DNA from: JAOUFP01 sp947085825 | GTDB taxonomy: Bacteria; Nitrospirota; Thermodesulfovibrionia; Thermodesulfovibrionales; UBA6898 | Length of the DNA: 22,213 nt | NCBI GenBank assembly: GCA_947085825.1 | Contig: CAMTXX010000082.1 | Span: forward strand, 1-22,213 | Reading direction: 5' to 3' | Part shown: one piece after another, positions 1-6,985 of the stretch | Layout: the number at the start of each line of letters is the position of its first letter | Numbering within the stretch: position 1 is the stretch's first letter | Translations under genes and position numbers: made by a program | The notes under the pieces: generated by a model | Databases searched by the model: none | What the model was told of the DNA's origin: nothing | The model's input: the letters and a program-made list of their open reading frames with translations, nothing else

Positions 1-118
1 TCCACTCTATCCATTCACACACCTGACGGGAAAGACCGTAACGCGTCACCTCAGGGGTGTCCTTTATAAACTCGCTGATCCGCTTTACTACGCCCTCGGT
101 TATTCTGTTCTGTTCCAT
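1..118 (-). CDS. Probable transposase, N-terminal fragment (cut by window edge)
   Basis: An open frame starts at the ATG at 118-116 and runs off the left edge, giving 39 residues that begin MEQNRITEGVVKRISEF and continue to LSRQVCEWIEW. The pattern of a short helical segment followed by an LSRxVCExxxW motif resembles the N-terminus of transposases and DruA-like proteins with a DUF4338-type domain; this is recognition by eye from a short stretch. Upstream (149-171) lies a small inverted repeat, TGTCC/GGACA, that could belong to an IS end. Only the N-terminus is visible, so intactness cannot be judged. Confidence 0.45.
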   Translation of the reverse strand, partial: MEQNRITEGVVKRISEFIKDTPEVTRYGLSRQVCEWIEW

Positions 119-276
119 GCTGCCTATTGTAGCCGATCACCACTCCCCGTGTCCAGCAAAAATGTGGGACATGGTCAGCTTAAGATAAGAGGGGGAAGGG
201 GGAGTTATGATTCCGTAGAGGGGTGAGGGGAGATTTTCAGATCAATGTCTATTCAATTATGAGACTGTTAATATGC
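119..276. other. Spacer with small inverted repeat, possible IS end
   Basis: This 158-bp stretch has no gene. It holds TGTCC at 150-154 and GGACA at 167-171 around an A-rich loop, then a purine-rich tract at 186-236. Because the partial transposase starts just to the left, the stretch may contain the outer end of that IS, but no matching second end is in the window. Confidence 0.3.
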
Positions 277-1059
277 CTATGGATAGCTGACCTGAAGCCG
301 TTGTATTGCTGTTGCTTTTCCTGAATCATTGCTGATTTCCATGACAACCGCTGATAAGACGCCGTCTCCGCCTGCTGTGATAAACCTGTCAGGCATGCCG
401 GTCAGAAAACGCTGTATGATCTGGTCGACTCCAATGCCGATGACCGAGTTGGCGGGTCCTGTCATTCCAACATCGGTTATGTAGGCGGTCCCCTGTGAAA
501 GGATATTTTCATCAGCGGTCTGCACATGCGTGTGCGTTCCGATAACCGCGCTCACCTTACCGTCTACAAAGTAACCGAAGGCGACTTTTTCAGAGGTGGC
601 CTCTGCGTGCAGATCTATGATGATGATATTGGTCTCTTTTTTTAAATATTCTATCTCGGGCATGACTGTCCTGAAAGGGCAATCCATGGCAGGCATGAAG
701 ACCCTGCCGGAAAGGTTTATGATACCTGCTTTCATCCCGTCAGGCAGTGTGTATATTACGCTCCCGTATCCGGGTACGCCGGGTGGATAGTTGAGCGGCC
801 TTAAAAGCCGGTTGTCCTTGGAGATATAATTGACGATCTCTTTCTTGTCCCAGACATGATTTCCTGTGGTAATGACATGGACTCCCATTCTGAAAAGTTC
901 AGAGACAAGGGCCTCCGTGAGGCCGAAGCCGCCGGCTATGTTTTCACCGTTTGCTATGACAAGGTCTATCTTGTATTTATCCAGCAGATTCGGCAGCAGG
1001 GCTTTAATGGCATTCCTGCCGACCTTGCCGACAATATCGCCGATAAATAATACTTTCAT
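277..1059 (-). CDS. ymdB: YmdB-family metallophosphoesterase
   Basis: A 260-residue protein of the TIGR00282/YmdB family, cytoplasmic dinuclear-metal phosphodiesterases (the Bacillus YmdB hydrolyses 2',3'-cAMP). Visible metal-binding motifs are GDIVG with D8, GEN at 38-40, GNH at 66-68, H151 in DLHAEATSEK, and GTHTHVQTAD with H176 and H178. Length and motif order are those of a complete family member. It lies downstream of rny on the same strand, an arrangement common in bacteria; the two genes are separated by 167 bp holding a hairpin repeat. The Shine-Dalgarno sequence before the ATG is weak. The family assignment is firm; the physiological substrate here is not known. Confidence 0.9.
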   Translation of the reverse strand: MKVLFIGDIVGKVGRNAIKALLPNLLDKYKIDLVIANGENIAGGFGLTEALVSELFRMGVHVITTGNHVWDKKEIVNYISKDNRLLRPLNYPPGVPGYGSVIYTLPDGMKAGIINLSGRVFMPAMDCPFRTVMPEIEYLKKETNIIIIDLHAEATSEKVAFGYFVDGKVSAVIGTHTHVQTADENILSQGTAYITDVGMTGPANSVIGIGVDQIIQRFLTGMPDRFITAGGDGVLSAVVMEISNDSGKATAIQRLQVSYP

Positions 1060-1083
1060 ATAGTTCTATAATACCTTGAAACT

Positions 1084-1189
1084 GTCATTCCGGCTTGCCC
1101 GGAATCCTTCTTTTTAAATGCGTTACAAAAACAGCCCCGAAAGCATTCGGGGACAAGCCGGAATGACGACTTTTTACGAACTCGTCAAA
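1084..1189. repeat. Palindromic intergenic repeat between rny and ymdB
   Basis: GTCATTCCGGCTTG at 1084-1097 and its exact reverse complement at 1154-1167 form a 14-bp inverted repeat. An inner perfect hairpin (CCCCGAA, AGCA, TTCGGGG) sits at 1135-1152. The right side continues into ACTTTTTACGAACTCGTC, which resembles the right end of the element at 3711-3919. It is a repeat of the dispersed 'GTCATTCCGG' kind and lies inside the likely rny-ymdB transcription unit. Confidence 0.7.
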
Positions 1190-1226
1190 CTTATTACGCA
1201 TTACTGATAACGCATTACGGCCTTTT

Positions 1227-2789
1227 TTATTTTGCGTATTCGACATATCTGGATTCCCTGATTACGGTCACTTTTATCTGGCCCGGATAAGACATCTCCG
1301 CCTCAATTTTTTTCGAAAGATCACGGGCTATCAAAGACGACATCTCATCATTTACATCTTCCGGTTTTACGATGATCCTTATTTCCCTGCCTGCCTGGAT
1401 CGCGTAACACTTTTCAACGCCCCTGAAAGAAAGGGCCATTTGTTCGAGCGCCTCAAGACGCTTGATATAATGTTCGATGCTTTCGCGCCTGACGCCGGGC
1501 CTTGCGGCTGAAAGAGCATCTGAGGCGGCAACCAGGGCGGCCTCTACTGTAAGAGGATCACCTTCGCCATGATGTACCAAAATGGCATTGACCACCTTGA
1601 AGTTTTCGCCGTGCTTCTTGGCCAGATTGGCGCCTATTTCCTGATGGGAGCCTTCTATATCATGGTCTATTGCCTTGCCGATGTCGTGAAGCATGCCCGC
1701 CCTTTTGGCAAGTTTTGTGTTGACGCCGAGTTCTCCTGCCATCATACCTGCGAAATAAGCCACTTCCCTGGAGTGCTGAAGCACGTTTTGTCCGTAAGAT
1801 GTCCTGTACTTCAGCCTGCCGAGTGTTTTTATGAGTTCAGGGTGAATGCCTGTGAGACCAAGGTCAAAAACCGCCTTCTCCCCTTCTTCCCGAATGTTTG
1901 CATCAACTTCTTTTTTTACCTTTTCGACGATCTCTTCGATCCGTGTGGGATGAATCCGGCCGTCTGTAATGAGGCGCTCAAGGGACAGGCGGGCGACTTC
2001 TCTTCTGACCGGATCAAAGGCTGAGAGGGTCACCATTTCCGGTGTATCGTCGACGATCAGGTCAACGCCGGTAGCTGCTTCAAGCGCCCGTATATTTCTG
2101 CCTTCACGACCTATTATCCTGCCTTTCATATCATCGCTGGGAAGGCTGACTGCCGTCACCGCGGCATCAGCAACATAATCGCTTGCATAACGCTGTATGG
2201 CGGAGCCCATGATCCATTTGGCCTTTTTTTCAGAGTTTTCTTTTGCTTCATCTTCTATTTTCTTTACGAGCTTTGCAATTTCAAATTTGGCATCCTCTTC
2301 TGTCCGGCGCAGGATCTCCTGTTTCGCCTCCTCAGTGGTTATTCCCGAGAGTTTTTCGAGAATCCTGGTCTGTTCCTTAATCAATGAGTTATAGTTATTT
2401 TCTTTGTCCAGCAGCGTTTTTTCTCTTGTATTAAAGTCCTTTTCCTTTTTCCCTAATTCATTGTCACGCTTGTCTAACTGGTCAAATTTTTTCTCCAAAG
2501 ATTCTTCTTTTTGATGAAGTCTTTTTTCGAGATGGGTCAGTTCCGAGCGTTTTTCACGTAATTCCTTTTCAGCCTCTATCTTGGCCTGATAGACAATATC
2601 TTTTGCTTCGATAGTTGCCTCTTTTTTGATTGCTTCAGCTTCTTTGCCGGCGCTTATCAGCAGTTTGCTTTTTTCCTGTTCAATGGATTGCCTCTGGTTT
2701 TTTAAAGTATTTTTATACAATAAGCTGATAATCAGGCCGACAATGATTCCGGTCGTGATAGCGATGAGAAGATAAACAATATTAATCAT
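1227..2789 (-). CDS. rny: Ribonuclease Y
   Basis: Ribonuclease Y, the membrane-anchored endoribonuclease that starts mRNA decay in many bacteria. From the chosen start the protein has 520 residues: an N-terminal membrane segment (about 4-25), a long charged coiled coil (about 30-190), a KH domain with GRIIGREGRNIRALE (about 223-237), and an HD domain with the catalytic pair H368-D369 in GMLHDIGKAIDHD. The start is the ATG at 2789 because AGGAGG lies about ten bases upstream and the next residues form the membrane anchor. An upstream in-frame start at 2858 would add 23 residues without a matching anchor. It is followed by ymdB on the same strand. Confidence 0.95.
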   Translation of the reverse strand: MINIVYLLIAITTGIIVGLIISLLYKNTLKNQRQSIEQEKSKLLISAGKEAEAIKKEATIEAKDIVYQAKIEAEKELREKRSELTHLEKRLHQKEESLEKKFDQLDKRDNELGKKEKDFNTREKTLLDKENNYNSLIKEQTRILEKLSGITTEEAKQEILRRTEEDAKFEIAKLVKKIEDEAKENSEKKAKWIMGSAIQRYASDYVADAAVTAVSLPSDDMKGRIIGREGRNIRALEAATGVDLIVDDTPEMVTLSAFDPVRREVARLSLERLITDGRIHPTRIEEIVEKVKKEVDANIREEGEKAVFDLGLTGIHPELIKTLGRLKYRTSYGQNVLQHSREVAYFAGMMAGELGVNTKLAKRAGMLHDIGKAIDHDIEGSHQEIGANLAKKHGENFKVVNAILVHHGEGDPLTVEAALVAASDALSAARPGVRRESIEHYIKRLEALEQMALSFRGVEKCYAIQAGREIRIIVKPEDVNDEMSSLIARDLSKKIEAEMSYPGQIKVTVIRESRYVEYAK

Positions 2790-2957
2790 CTGAGGTGTTC
2801 CTCCTTTTTTGAAACCGTGATTTTGCGGCCCTTTCAAATGGCAACAGAGAAAGAGCACAGGACAACGAGGATTTATTATTGAGTAAATCCAGTATTAAAG
2901 TATTTTGGTTAATTCGTGAAAAAGTTGAAAGAATCATAAGACTTGCTGGATTCCCGC

Positions 2958-2978
2958 TGCTTAAGCATCTACTTCTGG
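2958..2978 (+). repeat. Mini-unit (21 bp), single copy
   Basis: Hairpin part TGCTTAAGCA (perfect palindrome) followed by the tail TCTACTTCTGG. It sits between the arms of the host hairpin at 2950-3017. The outer base pair of the mini-hairpin is T-A. Confidence 0.75.
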
Positions 2979-2992
2979 TTAAGACCTGCGGG

Positions 2993-3014
2993 CCAACAGT
3001 AGGCGCCTTAAGCG
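2993..3014 (-). repeat. Mini-unit (22 bp), single copy
   Basis: Read on the minus strand: CGCTTAAGGCG followed by CCTACTGTTGG. It interrupts the right arm of the host hairpin between GCGGG and AAT. The outer pair is C-G. Confidence 0.8.
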
Positions 3015-3230
3015 AATGACAAATAAAACAACCATTTAAAGTTGTCATCCTCGGGCTTGACCCGGGGATCCAGGGTGTTTTCAACTTAAATACGAAAGAC
3101 ACAGTATTTTTAACAGGCGGATAAAACGGTGTGTCACAATAGAATATGACTGCGGCATCTTTTCGCAGGACGAGCGCTATTGCTTTTTTCTTTTCTGTCT
3201 TAGCATTCAATTTTATAGTCCCGGGCAGGA

Positions 3231-3566
3231 CTATGGTTTAGCGGGGGCTTTTGGTATTGAGAAAACAGTAATAATTGAAAATATGTTTATGTTTGTATTT
3301 ATTGAAATACCTCTCAGCAGAGGCATGTGTCTTTTGTTTTCCCTAATCATTTCTTTATCTGTTATTCCCAAAAGCCTTAAAACCATAGCTGCCAGCATAA
3401 TTATTTTGTTGATCCCGCCCTGTCGTGTATGTGAATAATCAGATCCGCCTATTACATAGGTGGGTGTCTTGAAGTCACCTTCAGGCTCTTGCCGCTCGGG
3501 CAATATGCACACCAATGCCTTACGCCGACTCCCAAAAGATCTAATTAACCGGATCAATTTTTTCAC
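3231..3566 (-). CDS. Hypothetical small protein, 111 aa
   Basis: I do not recognise this protein. It starts at GTG (3566-3564), with AGGTGAT six to nine bases upstream as a plausible ribosome binding site. Residues 1-65 are basic and then mixed (…TYVIGGSDYSHTRQGG…), and residues 54-66 form a hydrophobic helix-like stretch (IIMLAAMVLRLL). The C-terminal 30 residues are low-complexity Ile/Asn-rich. The stop overlaps a small hairpin at 3215-3234. It stands alone among repeats, so it may be a decayed or truncated gene rather than a working one. Confidence 0.35.
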   Translation of the reverse strand: MKKLIRLIRSFGSRRKALVCILPERQEPEGDFKTPTYVIGGSDYSHTRQGGINKIIMLAAMVLRLLGITDKEMIRENKRHMPLLRGISINTNINIFSIITVFSIPKAPAKP

Positions 3567-3746
3567 ATATCACCTACAGGGCAGGTAACCAACACTATTG
3601 TCATGTATATTTTATAACAGAAAGCAACAGGAATGAGCAAGAAAAAAATCTTTATGGATAGAGACTTTTATCTTGTATTGAAAGTAATTTTTCAATAAAC
3701 TATGGGATGGCTTCGTAAAAAGTCTAATTTTCACACGGAGGCACAG

Positions 3747-3814
3747 CCAAAAGTAGACGCCGCTTAACCAGAAGTAGGGGCTTCTAAGCCAGCGGGTACT
3801 GTTCCTTCTAAGCG
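3747..3814 (-). repeat. 68-bp cassette of three mini-units
   Basis: Three adjacent units on the minus strand. The units at 3747-3767 and 3768-3790 end in the CTACT..TGG tail; the one at 3768-3790 has a perfect hairpin, GGCTT-AG-AAGCC. The third unit (3791-3814) keeps the CGCTTAGAAG half, but its tail is replaced by GAACAGTACC, as if the centre were inverted. The same cassette recurs at 21968-22035 with only two substitutions in 68 bases and unrelated flanks. Confidence 0.8.
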
Positions 3815-3875
3815 AGAACACGAAGACAATCTATTGATAATAAAGAATTTTTCTCTTTGTGACTTCGTGGCTTTG

Positions 3876-3897
3876 TGCTTAAAGCACCTACTGTTGG
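3876..3897 (+). repeat. Mini-unit (22 bp), single copy
   Basis: TGCTTAAAGCA followed by CCTACTGTTGG, inserted between GGCTTTG and TGTGAGACC of the 3711-3919 element. The hairpin is perfect around a single central A and extends one more pair into the flanks. Confidence 0.8.
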
Positions 3898-4147
3898 TGT
3901 GAGACCAGTCTTTTTACGAGTCCGTCAATGACTGGTTCTCCCTTTGCTTCGAGAAGGCCATTAGTGTCAGGTCTGCACAATTGACAGATCGTGAATCATG
4001 GCGGTTGTGAGCAAAGACGTATTACCAGAAAACAAAGGAACGAAAAGCGGAGGAAAGGAAGTCCTGAGGGTAAGACAGATAAGCGTATTGGAGGAGGGCT
4101 TGTGAAGTAGTTAAACAAAATAATGCTCGCTTATTAGCAGATTGTTT

Positions 4148-4153
4148 TATAAT
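4148..4153 (+). promoter_or_regulatory. Possible -10 box for the toxin-antitoxin genes
   Basis: TATAAT lies 32 bases upstream of the antitoxin ATG. No good -35 hexamer is found at the usual spacing, so this is only a candidate. An autorepressor operator would be expected nearby for this family, but I cannot define one. Confidence 0.3.
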
Positions 4154-4184
4154 AAGTTATAAGAACAATGAGGAGGTGATTTAA

Positions 4185-4373
4185 ATGGCAGGTGTAAAGC
4201 AGCAGGTTCTTCATATGATTCAGTCTCTCCCTGAAGAAGTTACGGTTGATGATATTATTGCGGAATTATATTTCAAACTTCAGGTTGATGCCGGGTTGAA
4301 AGAATTGGATGAGGGGAAAGGGATTCCTCATGAAGAAATTGAGAAGCGGATGTCCAAATGGCTTACAGTTTAA
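4185..4373 (+). CDS. Antitoxin of a ParE/RelE-type toxin-antitoxin pair
   Basis: A 62-residue acidic, helix-rich protein immediately upstream of a ParE/RelE-like toxin, with which it overlaps by 16 bases. It begins MAGVKQQVLHMIQSLPEE and contains TVDDIIAELYFKL, a layout typical of small antitoxins that pair with RelE/ParE toxins. The C-terminal EEIEKRMSKWL would be the toxin-binding tail. A strong ribosome binding site (AGGAGGTGA) precedes the ATG. In such pairs the antitoxin neutralises the toxin and represses the operon; the family is recognised mainly from position and size. Confidence 0.8.
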   Translation: MAGVKQQVLHMIQSLPEEVTVDDIIAELYFKLQVDAGLKELDEGKGIPHEEIEKRMSKWLTV

Positions 4374-4660
4374 AATGGTCGCCGCGTGCTGCTTCACATT
4401 TTGAAGAAATCTGTGATTATATTGCAAAGGATTCAAAATATTATTCTGCTCTTTTTGCCAAAAGAGTTATCTCAATTGTTAAATCTATTCCTCAGTTCCC
4501 TAAAGCAGGGCGGATTGTTCCGGAATATAACGATGAGAATTTGAGAGAAAAAATTTATGAGAATTATAGAATTGTCTATCGTATCAAGTCTGAGGTTATC
4601 GAAATTGTTGCAATTTGTCACGGAGCAAAACGGTTGATCCTGAAGGAAGGTCTTTTGTGA
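4358..4660 (+). CDS. ParE/RelE-family toxin
   Basis: A 100-residue basic protein with the ParE/RelE-superfamily pattern: an N-terminal strand (YSLKWSPRAASHFEEICDYI), a two-helix hairpin, then FPKAGRIVPEY, LREKIYENYRIVYRI and a final strand ending in CHGAKRLI. The P.aGR.vPE and yRIVYri motifs are characteristic. ParE toxins poison DNA gyrase and RelE toxins cut mRNA at ribosomes; the sequence alone leans to ParE but does not settle which. The ATG lies within the end of the antitoxin gene, so translation is coupled. tatA follows 45 bases later. Confidence 0.85.
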   Translation: MAYSLKWSPRAASHFEEICDYIAKDSKYYSALFAKRVISIVKSIPQFPKAGRIVPEYNDENLREKIYENYRIVYRIKSEVIEIVAICHGAKRLILKEGLL

Positions 4661-4705
4661 ATATCAATGAGAGAGAAGAATTGAAGCAGACAACAGGAGG
4701 TTAAA

Positions 4706-4909
4706 ATGTTTGGATTAGGAATGCCTGAACTTGTTATTATCCTTATTATTATTGTTGTGCTTTTCGGTGCAACCAGATTGCCGGAGATTGGAAAGGGGAT
4801 CGGACTTGCCATAAAAAACTTCAAAAAATCGACCTCTGAGCCGGATGAAATTGACGTGACCCCTAAAAAAGATTCTGATAATGCGGATAAAGCAGGAGAA
4901 AAGAAATAA
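4706..4909 (+). CDS. tatA: Sec-independent protein translocase TatA
   Basis: A 67-residue TatA/E-type protein, the pore-forming membrane part of the twin-arginine system that exports folded proteins. It shows the N-terminal MPEL with the conserved acidic residue E8, a hydrophobic helix (9-19), the hallmark FG hinge (F20-G21) followed by ATRLPEIGKGIGLAIKNFKKS, the amphipathic helix, and a charged C-terminal tail. AGGAGG sits seven bases before the ATG. No tatB or tatC is near. The C-terminal codons overlap the possible ATG start of alr. TatA-exported folded proteins are typical type II secretion substrates, so its placement before the gsp genes may be meaningful. Confidence 0.93.
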   Translation: MFGLGMPELVIILIIIVVLFGATRLPEIGKGIGLAIKNFKKSTSEPDEIDVTPKKDSDNADKAGEKK

Positions 4910-6011
4910 AAGGGTGAACAGAGGACCTGTATCTGAAATAGATCTCTCCGCCCTTCAACATAATCTTGAAATTATCCGCAGGATTGCCGGCGGCAGGGCT
5001 GTGATCGCGGTAGTCAAGGCAGATGCCTATGGGCATGGGGCTGTTCAGATTTCAAGGGAACTGGCGTCTGAGGGCGTATCGCATCTGGCTGTAGCATATA
5101 CTGAAGAGGCGAAGATACTGAGGGAATCCGGCATTAATGCAAGGATACTGGTATTGTTTGACCGTATTGATGTTGCTGATTATTTTGACTATGCTCTCAT
5201 CCCGGTGATTTATGATGTGGCTGCTGCTGCTGTATTTTCAAAAGAGGCAAAAAAGAGAAATAAAAAAATCCACGTGCATCTTAAAATTGATACAGGTATG
5301 GGACGAACAGGATTTACGCCTGATAAAGCTGTTTCAGCCGCTGTTTTCATCTCGAACCTGGAAGGCATCGAAATCGAAGGGCTCCTCAGCCATTTTTCTG
5401 AAGCAGATTCAGGTGATAATTCCTACTCTATGCAGCAGCTTGGAGTTTTTAATCAGATACGAAGAGATATTCAGGAAAAAACAGGCCGGAAACTGCTTGC
5501 TCATATGGCAAACAGCGCTGCCATCCTTTCTTTGCAAGATGGCTTGCTGGATGCGGTCAGGCCGGGACTTATCCTTTATGGCTATTCACCCTTTCAGGAC
5601 AGCTATGGACTGAGACCGTTGATGAAGATAAAGACAAGGATCCTTTCCCTAAGGGGATTGCCGGCAGGAACGCCAATCAGTTATGGCAGGTCATTTATTA
5701 CAAAGAGGGAGAGTAAAATAGCTGTTGTCCCTGTTGGTTATGCAGACGGGTATAACCGGCTATTTTCCAATAACTCCGATATGCTTGTTCGGGGTATGAG
5801 AGCGCCTGTGGCAGGTAGAATTTGTATGGATTTGACTATGCTGGATGTTACGGAAATCGCTGACGTTTCAGAGGGAGATGAAGTAGTCCTTCTTGGCCGG
5901 CAGGGCGGCGATATGATTACGGCGAAAGAGCTTTCCTCAAGGATAAATACTGTCCCTTATGAGATACTTACCTCCCTGGGAAACAGGGCAAAAAAGGAAT
6001 ACCTACATTGA
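4881..6011 (+). CDS. alr: Alanine racemase
   Basis: PLP-dependent alanine racemase that supplies D-alanine for peptidoglycan. It has 376 residues from this start: a TIM-barrel domain with the PLP-binding lysine K46 in AVVKADAYGHG, R142 in DTGMGRTGF, then the C-terminal beta domain with the second catalytic base Y268 in ISYGRSFIT and the conserved GYADGYNR and GRICMD. The start is ambiguous. ATG 4881 overlaps tatA and lacks a clear ribosome binding site. An in-frame GTG at 4914, four bases past the tatA stop, has GGAG rather far upstream and gives a more usual N-terminus. The stop overlaps the mlaE start. Confidence 0.95.
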   Translation: MRIKQEKRNKRVNRGPVSEIDLSALQHNLEIIRRIAGGRAVIAVVKADAYGHGAVQISRELASEGVSHLAVAYTEEAKILRESGINARILVLFDRIDVADYFDYALIPVIYDVAAAAVFSKEAKKRNKKIHVHLKIDTGMGRTGFTPDKAVSAAVFISNLEGIEIEGLLSHFSEADSGDNSYSMQQLGVFNQIRRDIQEKTGRKLLAHMANSAAILSLQDGLLDAVRPGLILYGYSPFQDSYGLRPLMKIKTRILSLRGLPAGTPISYGRSFITKRESKIAVVPVGYADGYNRLFSNNSDMLVRGMRAPVAGRICMDLTMLDVTEIADVSEGDEVVLLGRQGGDMITAKELSSRINTVPYEILTSLGNRAKKEYLH

Positions 6012-6781
6012 TTAAGTGCATTGAGCGGTTCGGGGGAAAAATTATTACCTTCTCAGAGGAACTCGGTCGTATTCTGCTTTTGTTGTTCTCTACATTAAAG
6101 CAGATGCTGCTGCCGCCCTTTGAGCTTAGAAATACCATCAAACAGATGCTTGAGATCGGGGTAAGGTCCCTGCCTGTTGTTTTGGTGACAGCTATTTTTA
6201 CAGGAATGGTCTTTGCCTTGCAGACCTACACCGGGTTTAAAAGGTTCGGCGCTGTAGAAATGGTAGGGACTGTTGTAGCGCTCTCCATGACAAGGGAACT
6301 CGGCCCTGTGCTTACAGGGTTGATCGTGGCAGGCCGTGCCGGCGGTGCAATGGCTGCTGAACTCGGCACGATGAGGGTGACCGAGCAGATAGATGCCCTG
6401 GATACTCTGGCTGCCAATCCTGTAAAATACCTGATCGTTCCAAGGTTTATTTCCGGTCTTTTGATGCTGCCTGCTCTTACAATAGTCGCTGATTTTATAG
6501 GAATTCTTGGCGGGTATATTGTAACTGTGGGAATGTTTAAAACCAGCTCTGTGGTTTACTGGGAGAGGACCTGGGATTACCTTGAATTCAGTGATATATA
6601 TAATGGACTTATTAAAGCCTGTTTCTTTGGCGCTGCAATTGCGCTGATAAGCTGTTATAAGGGTTTTTATACCAGCGGCGGCGCAGAAGGGGTCGGCAAG
6701 GCCACGACCGGGGCGGTGGTATTGTCATCAATGACAATCCTGATTTCAGATTACTTTCTTTCTATCTGGTTGTTCAGATGA
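6008..6781 (+). CDS. mlaE: MlaE-family ABC transporter permease
   Basis: Inner-membrane permease of an MCE/Mla-type phospholipid transporter, 257 residues with several hydrophobic segments. The family signature is clear: ELGPVLTGLIVAGRAGGAMAAELGTMRVTEQIDALDTL followed by the P-x-KYLIVPR motif. The start is TTG, overlapping the alr stop (TTGA) and preceded by GGAA. The gene ends in TGA at 6779-6781, where the sequence reads ATGAT. That motif is repeated at the mlaF start, and the two copies flank an inserted element, so before the insertion the mlaE stop and the mlaF start probably overlapped as ATGA. Confidence 0.93.
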   Translation: MIKCIERFGGKIITFSEELGRILLLLFSTLKQMLLPPFELRNTIKQMLEIGVRSLPVVLVTAIFTGMVFALQTYTGFKRFGAVEMVGTVVALSMTRELGPVLTGLIVAGRAGGAMAAELGTMRVTEQIDALDTLAANPVKYLIVPRFISGLLMLPALTIVADFIGILGGYIVTVGMFKTSSVVYWERTWDYLEFSDIYNGLIKACFFGAAIALISCYKGFYTSGGAEGVGKATTGAVVLSSMTILISDYFLSIWLFR

Positions 6782-6868
6782 TCCTAAAAAAAGCATTTAG
6801 CCACAGATTTACGCAGATTTATACAGATATATCAAAGACTTATGCAAACAGAATGAATCACCTTTTTG

Positions 6869-6889
6869 TGCTTAAGCACCTACTGTTGG
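6869..6889 (+). repeat. Mini-unit (21 bp), single copy
   Basis: TGCTTAAGCA followed by CCTACTGTTGG. It splits the central hairpin loop of the host element; deleting it restores TCACC-TTTTT-GGTGA. Confidence 0.8.
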
Positions 6890-6930
6890 GTGAAGCCTTT
6901 TATCTTTTCAGATGTTTGTTTTATCAGTGT

Positions 6931-6953
6931 CGCTTAGAAGCGCCTACTGTTGG
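6931..6953 (+). repeat. Mini-unit (23 bp), single copy
   Basis: CGCTT-AG-AAGCG followed by CCTACTGTTGG. Deletion joins ATCAGTGT to TTATCCGTGT, which restores a run matching the opposite arm (ACACAGATA type) of the related element at 21920. Confidence 0.82.
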
Positions 6954-6963
6954 TTATCCGTGT

Positions 6964-6985
6964 CGCTTAAAGCGCCTACTTTTGG
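6964..6985 (+). repeat. Mini-unit (22 bp), single copy
   Basis: CGCTT-A-AAGCG followed by CCTACTTTTGG. Deletion joins TTATCCGTGT to TCATCCGTGGCC, the usual repeat sequence. It lies ten bases after the previous copy, in the same orientation. Confidence 0.82.

Larger units (their letters stand above)
2950..3017. repeat. Hairpin repeat interrupted by two mini-units
   Basis: ATTCCCGC at 2950-2957 pairs with GCGGG at 2988-2992 plus AAT at 3015-3017. The right arm is split by a 22-bp mini-unit (2993-3014), and the loop holds a 21-bp mini-unit in the opposite orientation (2958-2978). Removing both restores a perfect 8-bp stem, ATTCCCGC/GCGGGAAT, with a nine-base loop TTAAGACCT. Confidence 0.75.
2790..3230. 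other. Repeat-laden spacer upstream of rny
   Basis: This 441-bp stretch has no gene I can defend. It contains the hairpin host at 2950-3017 with two inserted 21-22 bp units. A second dispersed hairpin of the CATCCTCGGGCTTGACCCGG type lies around 3043-3072. A small hairpin, ATAGTCC/GGACTAT, lies at 3215-3234. A minus-strand open frame at 2782-3210 translates straight through these repeats (WIPGSSPRMTT, SLKAPTVG), so its C-terminal two thirds is repeat-derived. Only its first 45 or so codons (from a TTG at 3210) might ever have been coding. Confidence 0.55.
3711..3919. repeat. Palindromic repeat element with TCGTAAAAAG ends
   Basis: The ends TCGTAAAAAG (3713-3722) and CTTTTTACGA (3910-3919) are exact reverse complements. 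Inside are inverted segments of the CACGGAGGCACAG and CTTCGTGGCTTTGTG type. A 68-bp three-unit cassette lies in the left arm and one mini-unit in the right arm. Deleting the inserts joins GAGGCACAG to AGAACACGAAG and GGCTTTG to TGTGAGACC, which restores TCACAC symmetry between the arms. Confidence 0.65.
3567..4184. other. 618-bp spacer: composite repeat element and toxin-antitoxin leader
   Basis: No firm gene. It contains the palindromic element at 3711-3919 with a three-unit cassette and a single mini-unit. TGTCA/TGACA at 3965-3969 and 3982-3986 bracket a 22-base segment. The rest is the upstream region of the toxin-antitoxin pair. An ATG at 3998 opens a 35-codon frame ending at 4105 with lysine-rich content, but nothing identifies it as a gene. 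A minus-strand frame at 3612-3821 is only a translation of the mini-unit cassette. Confidence 0.6.

Noticed and set aside
2782..3210. 142-residue minus-strand frame upstream of rny
   Set aside because: Most of it translates dispersed repeats, and it overlaps the rny start. At best its first 45 codons are a relic.
2790..3230. 6S RNA upstream of rny
   Set aside because: No long rod-like RNA with a central bubble could be traced, and most of the stretch is repeat elements.
3747..3897. CRISPR-like array of short repeats
   Set aside because: Units are adjacent or irregularly spaced, on both strands, with no spacer of constant length and no cas genes.
3998..4105. 35-codon small ORF before the toxin-antitoxin genes
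   Set aside because: It has no clear ribosome binding site, no recognisable features, and lies in a repeat-bordered region.
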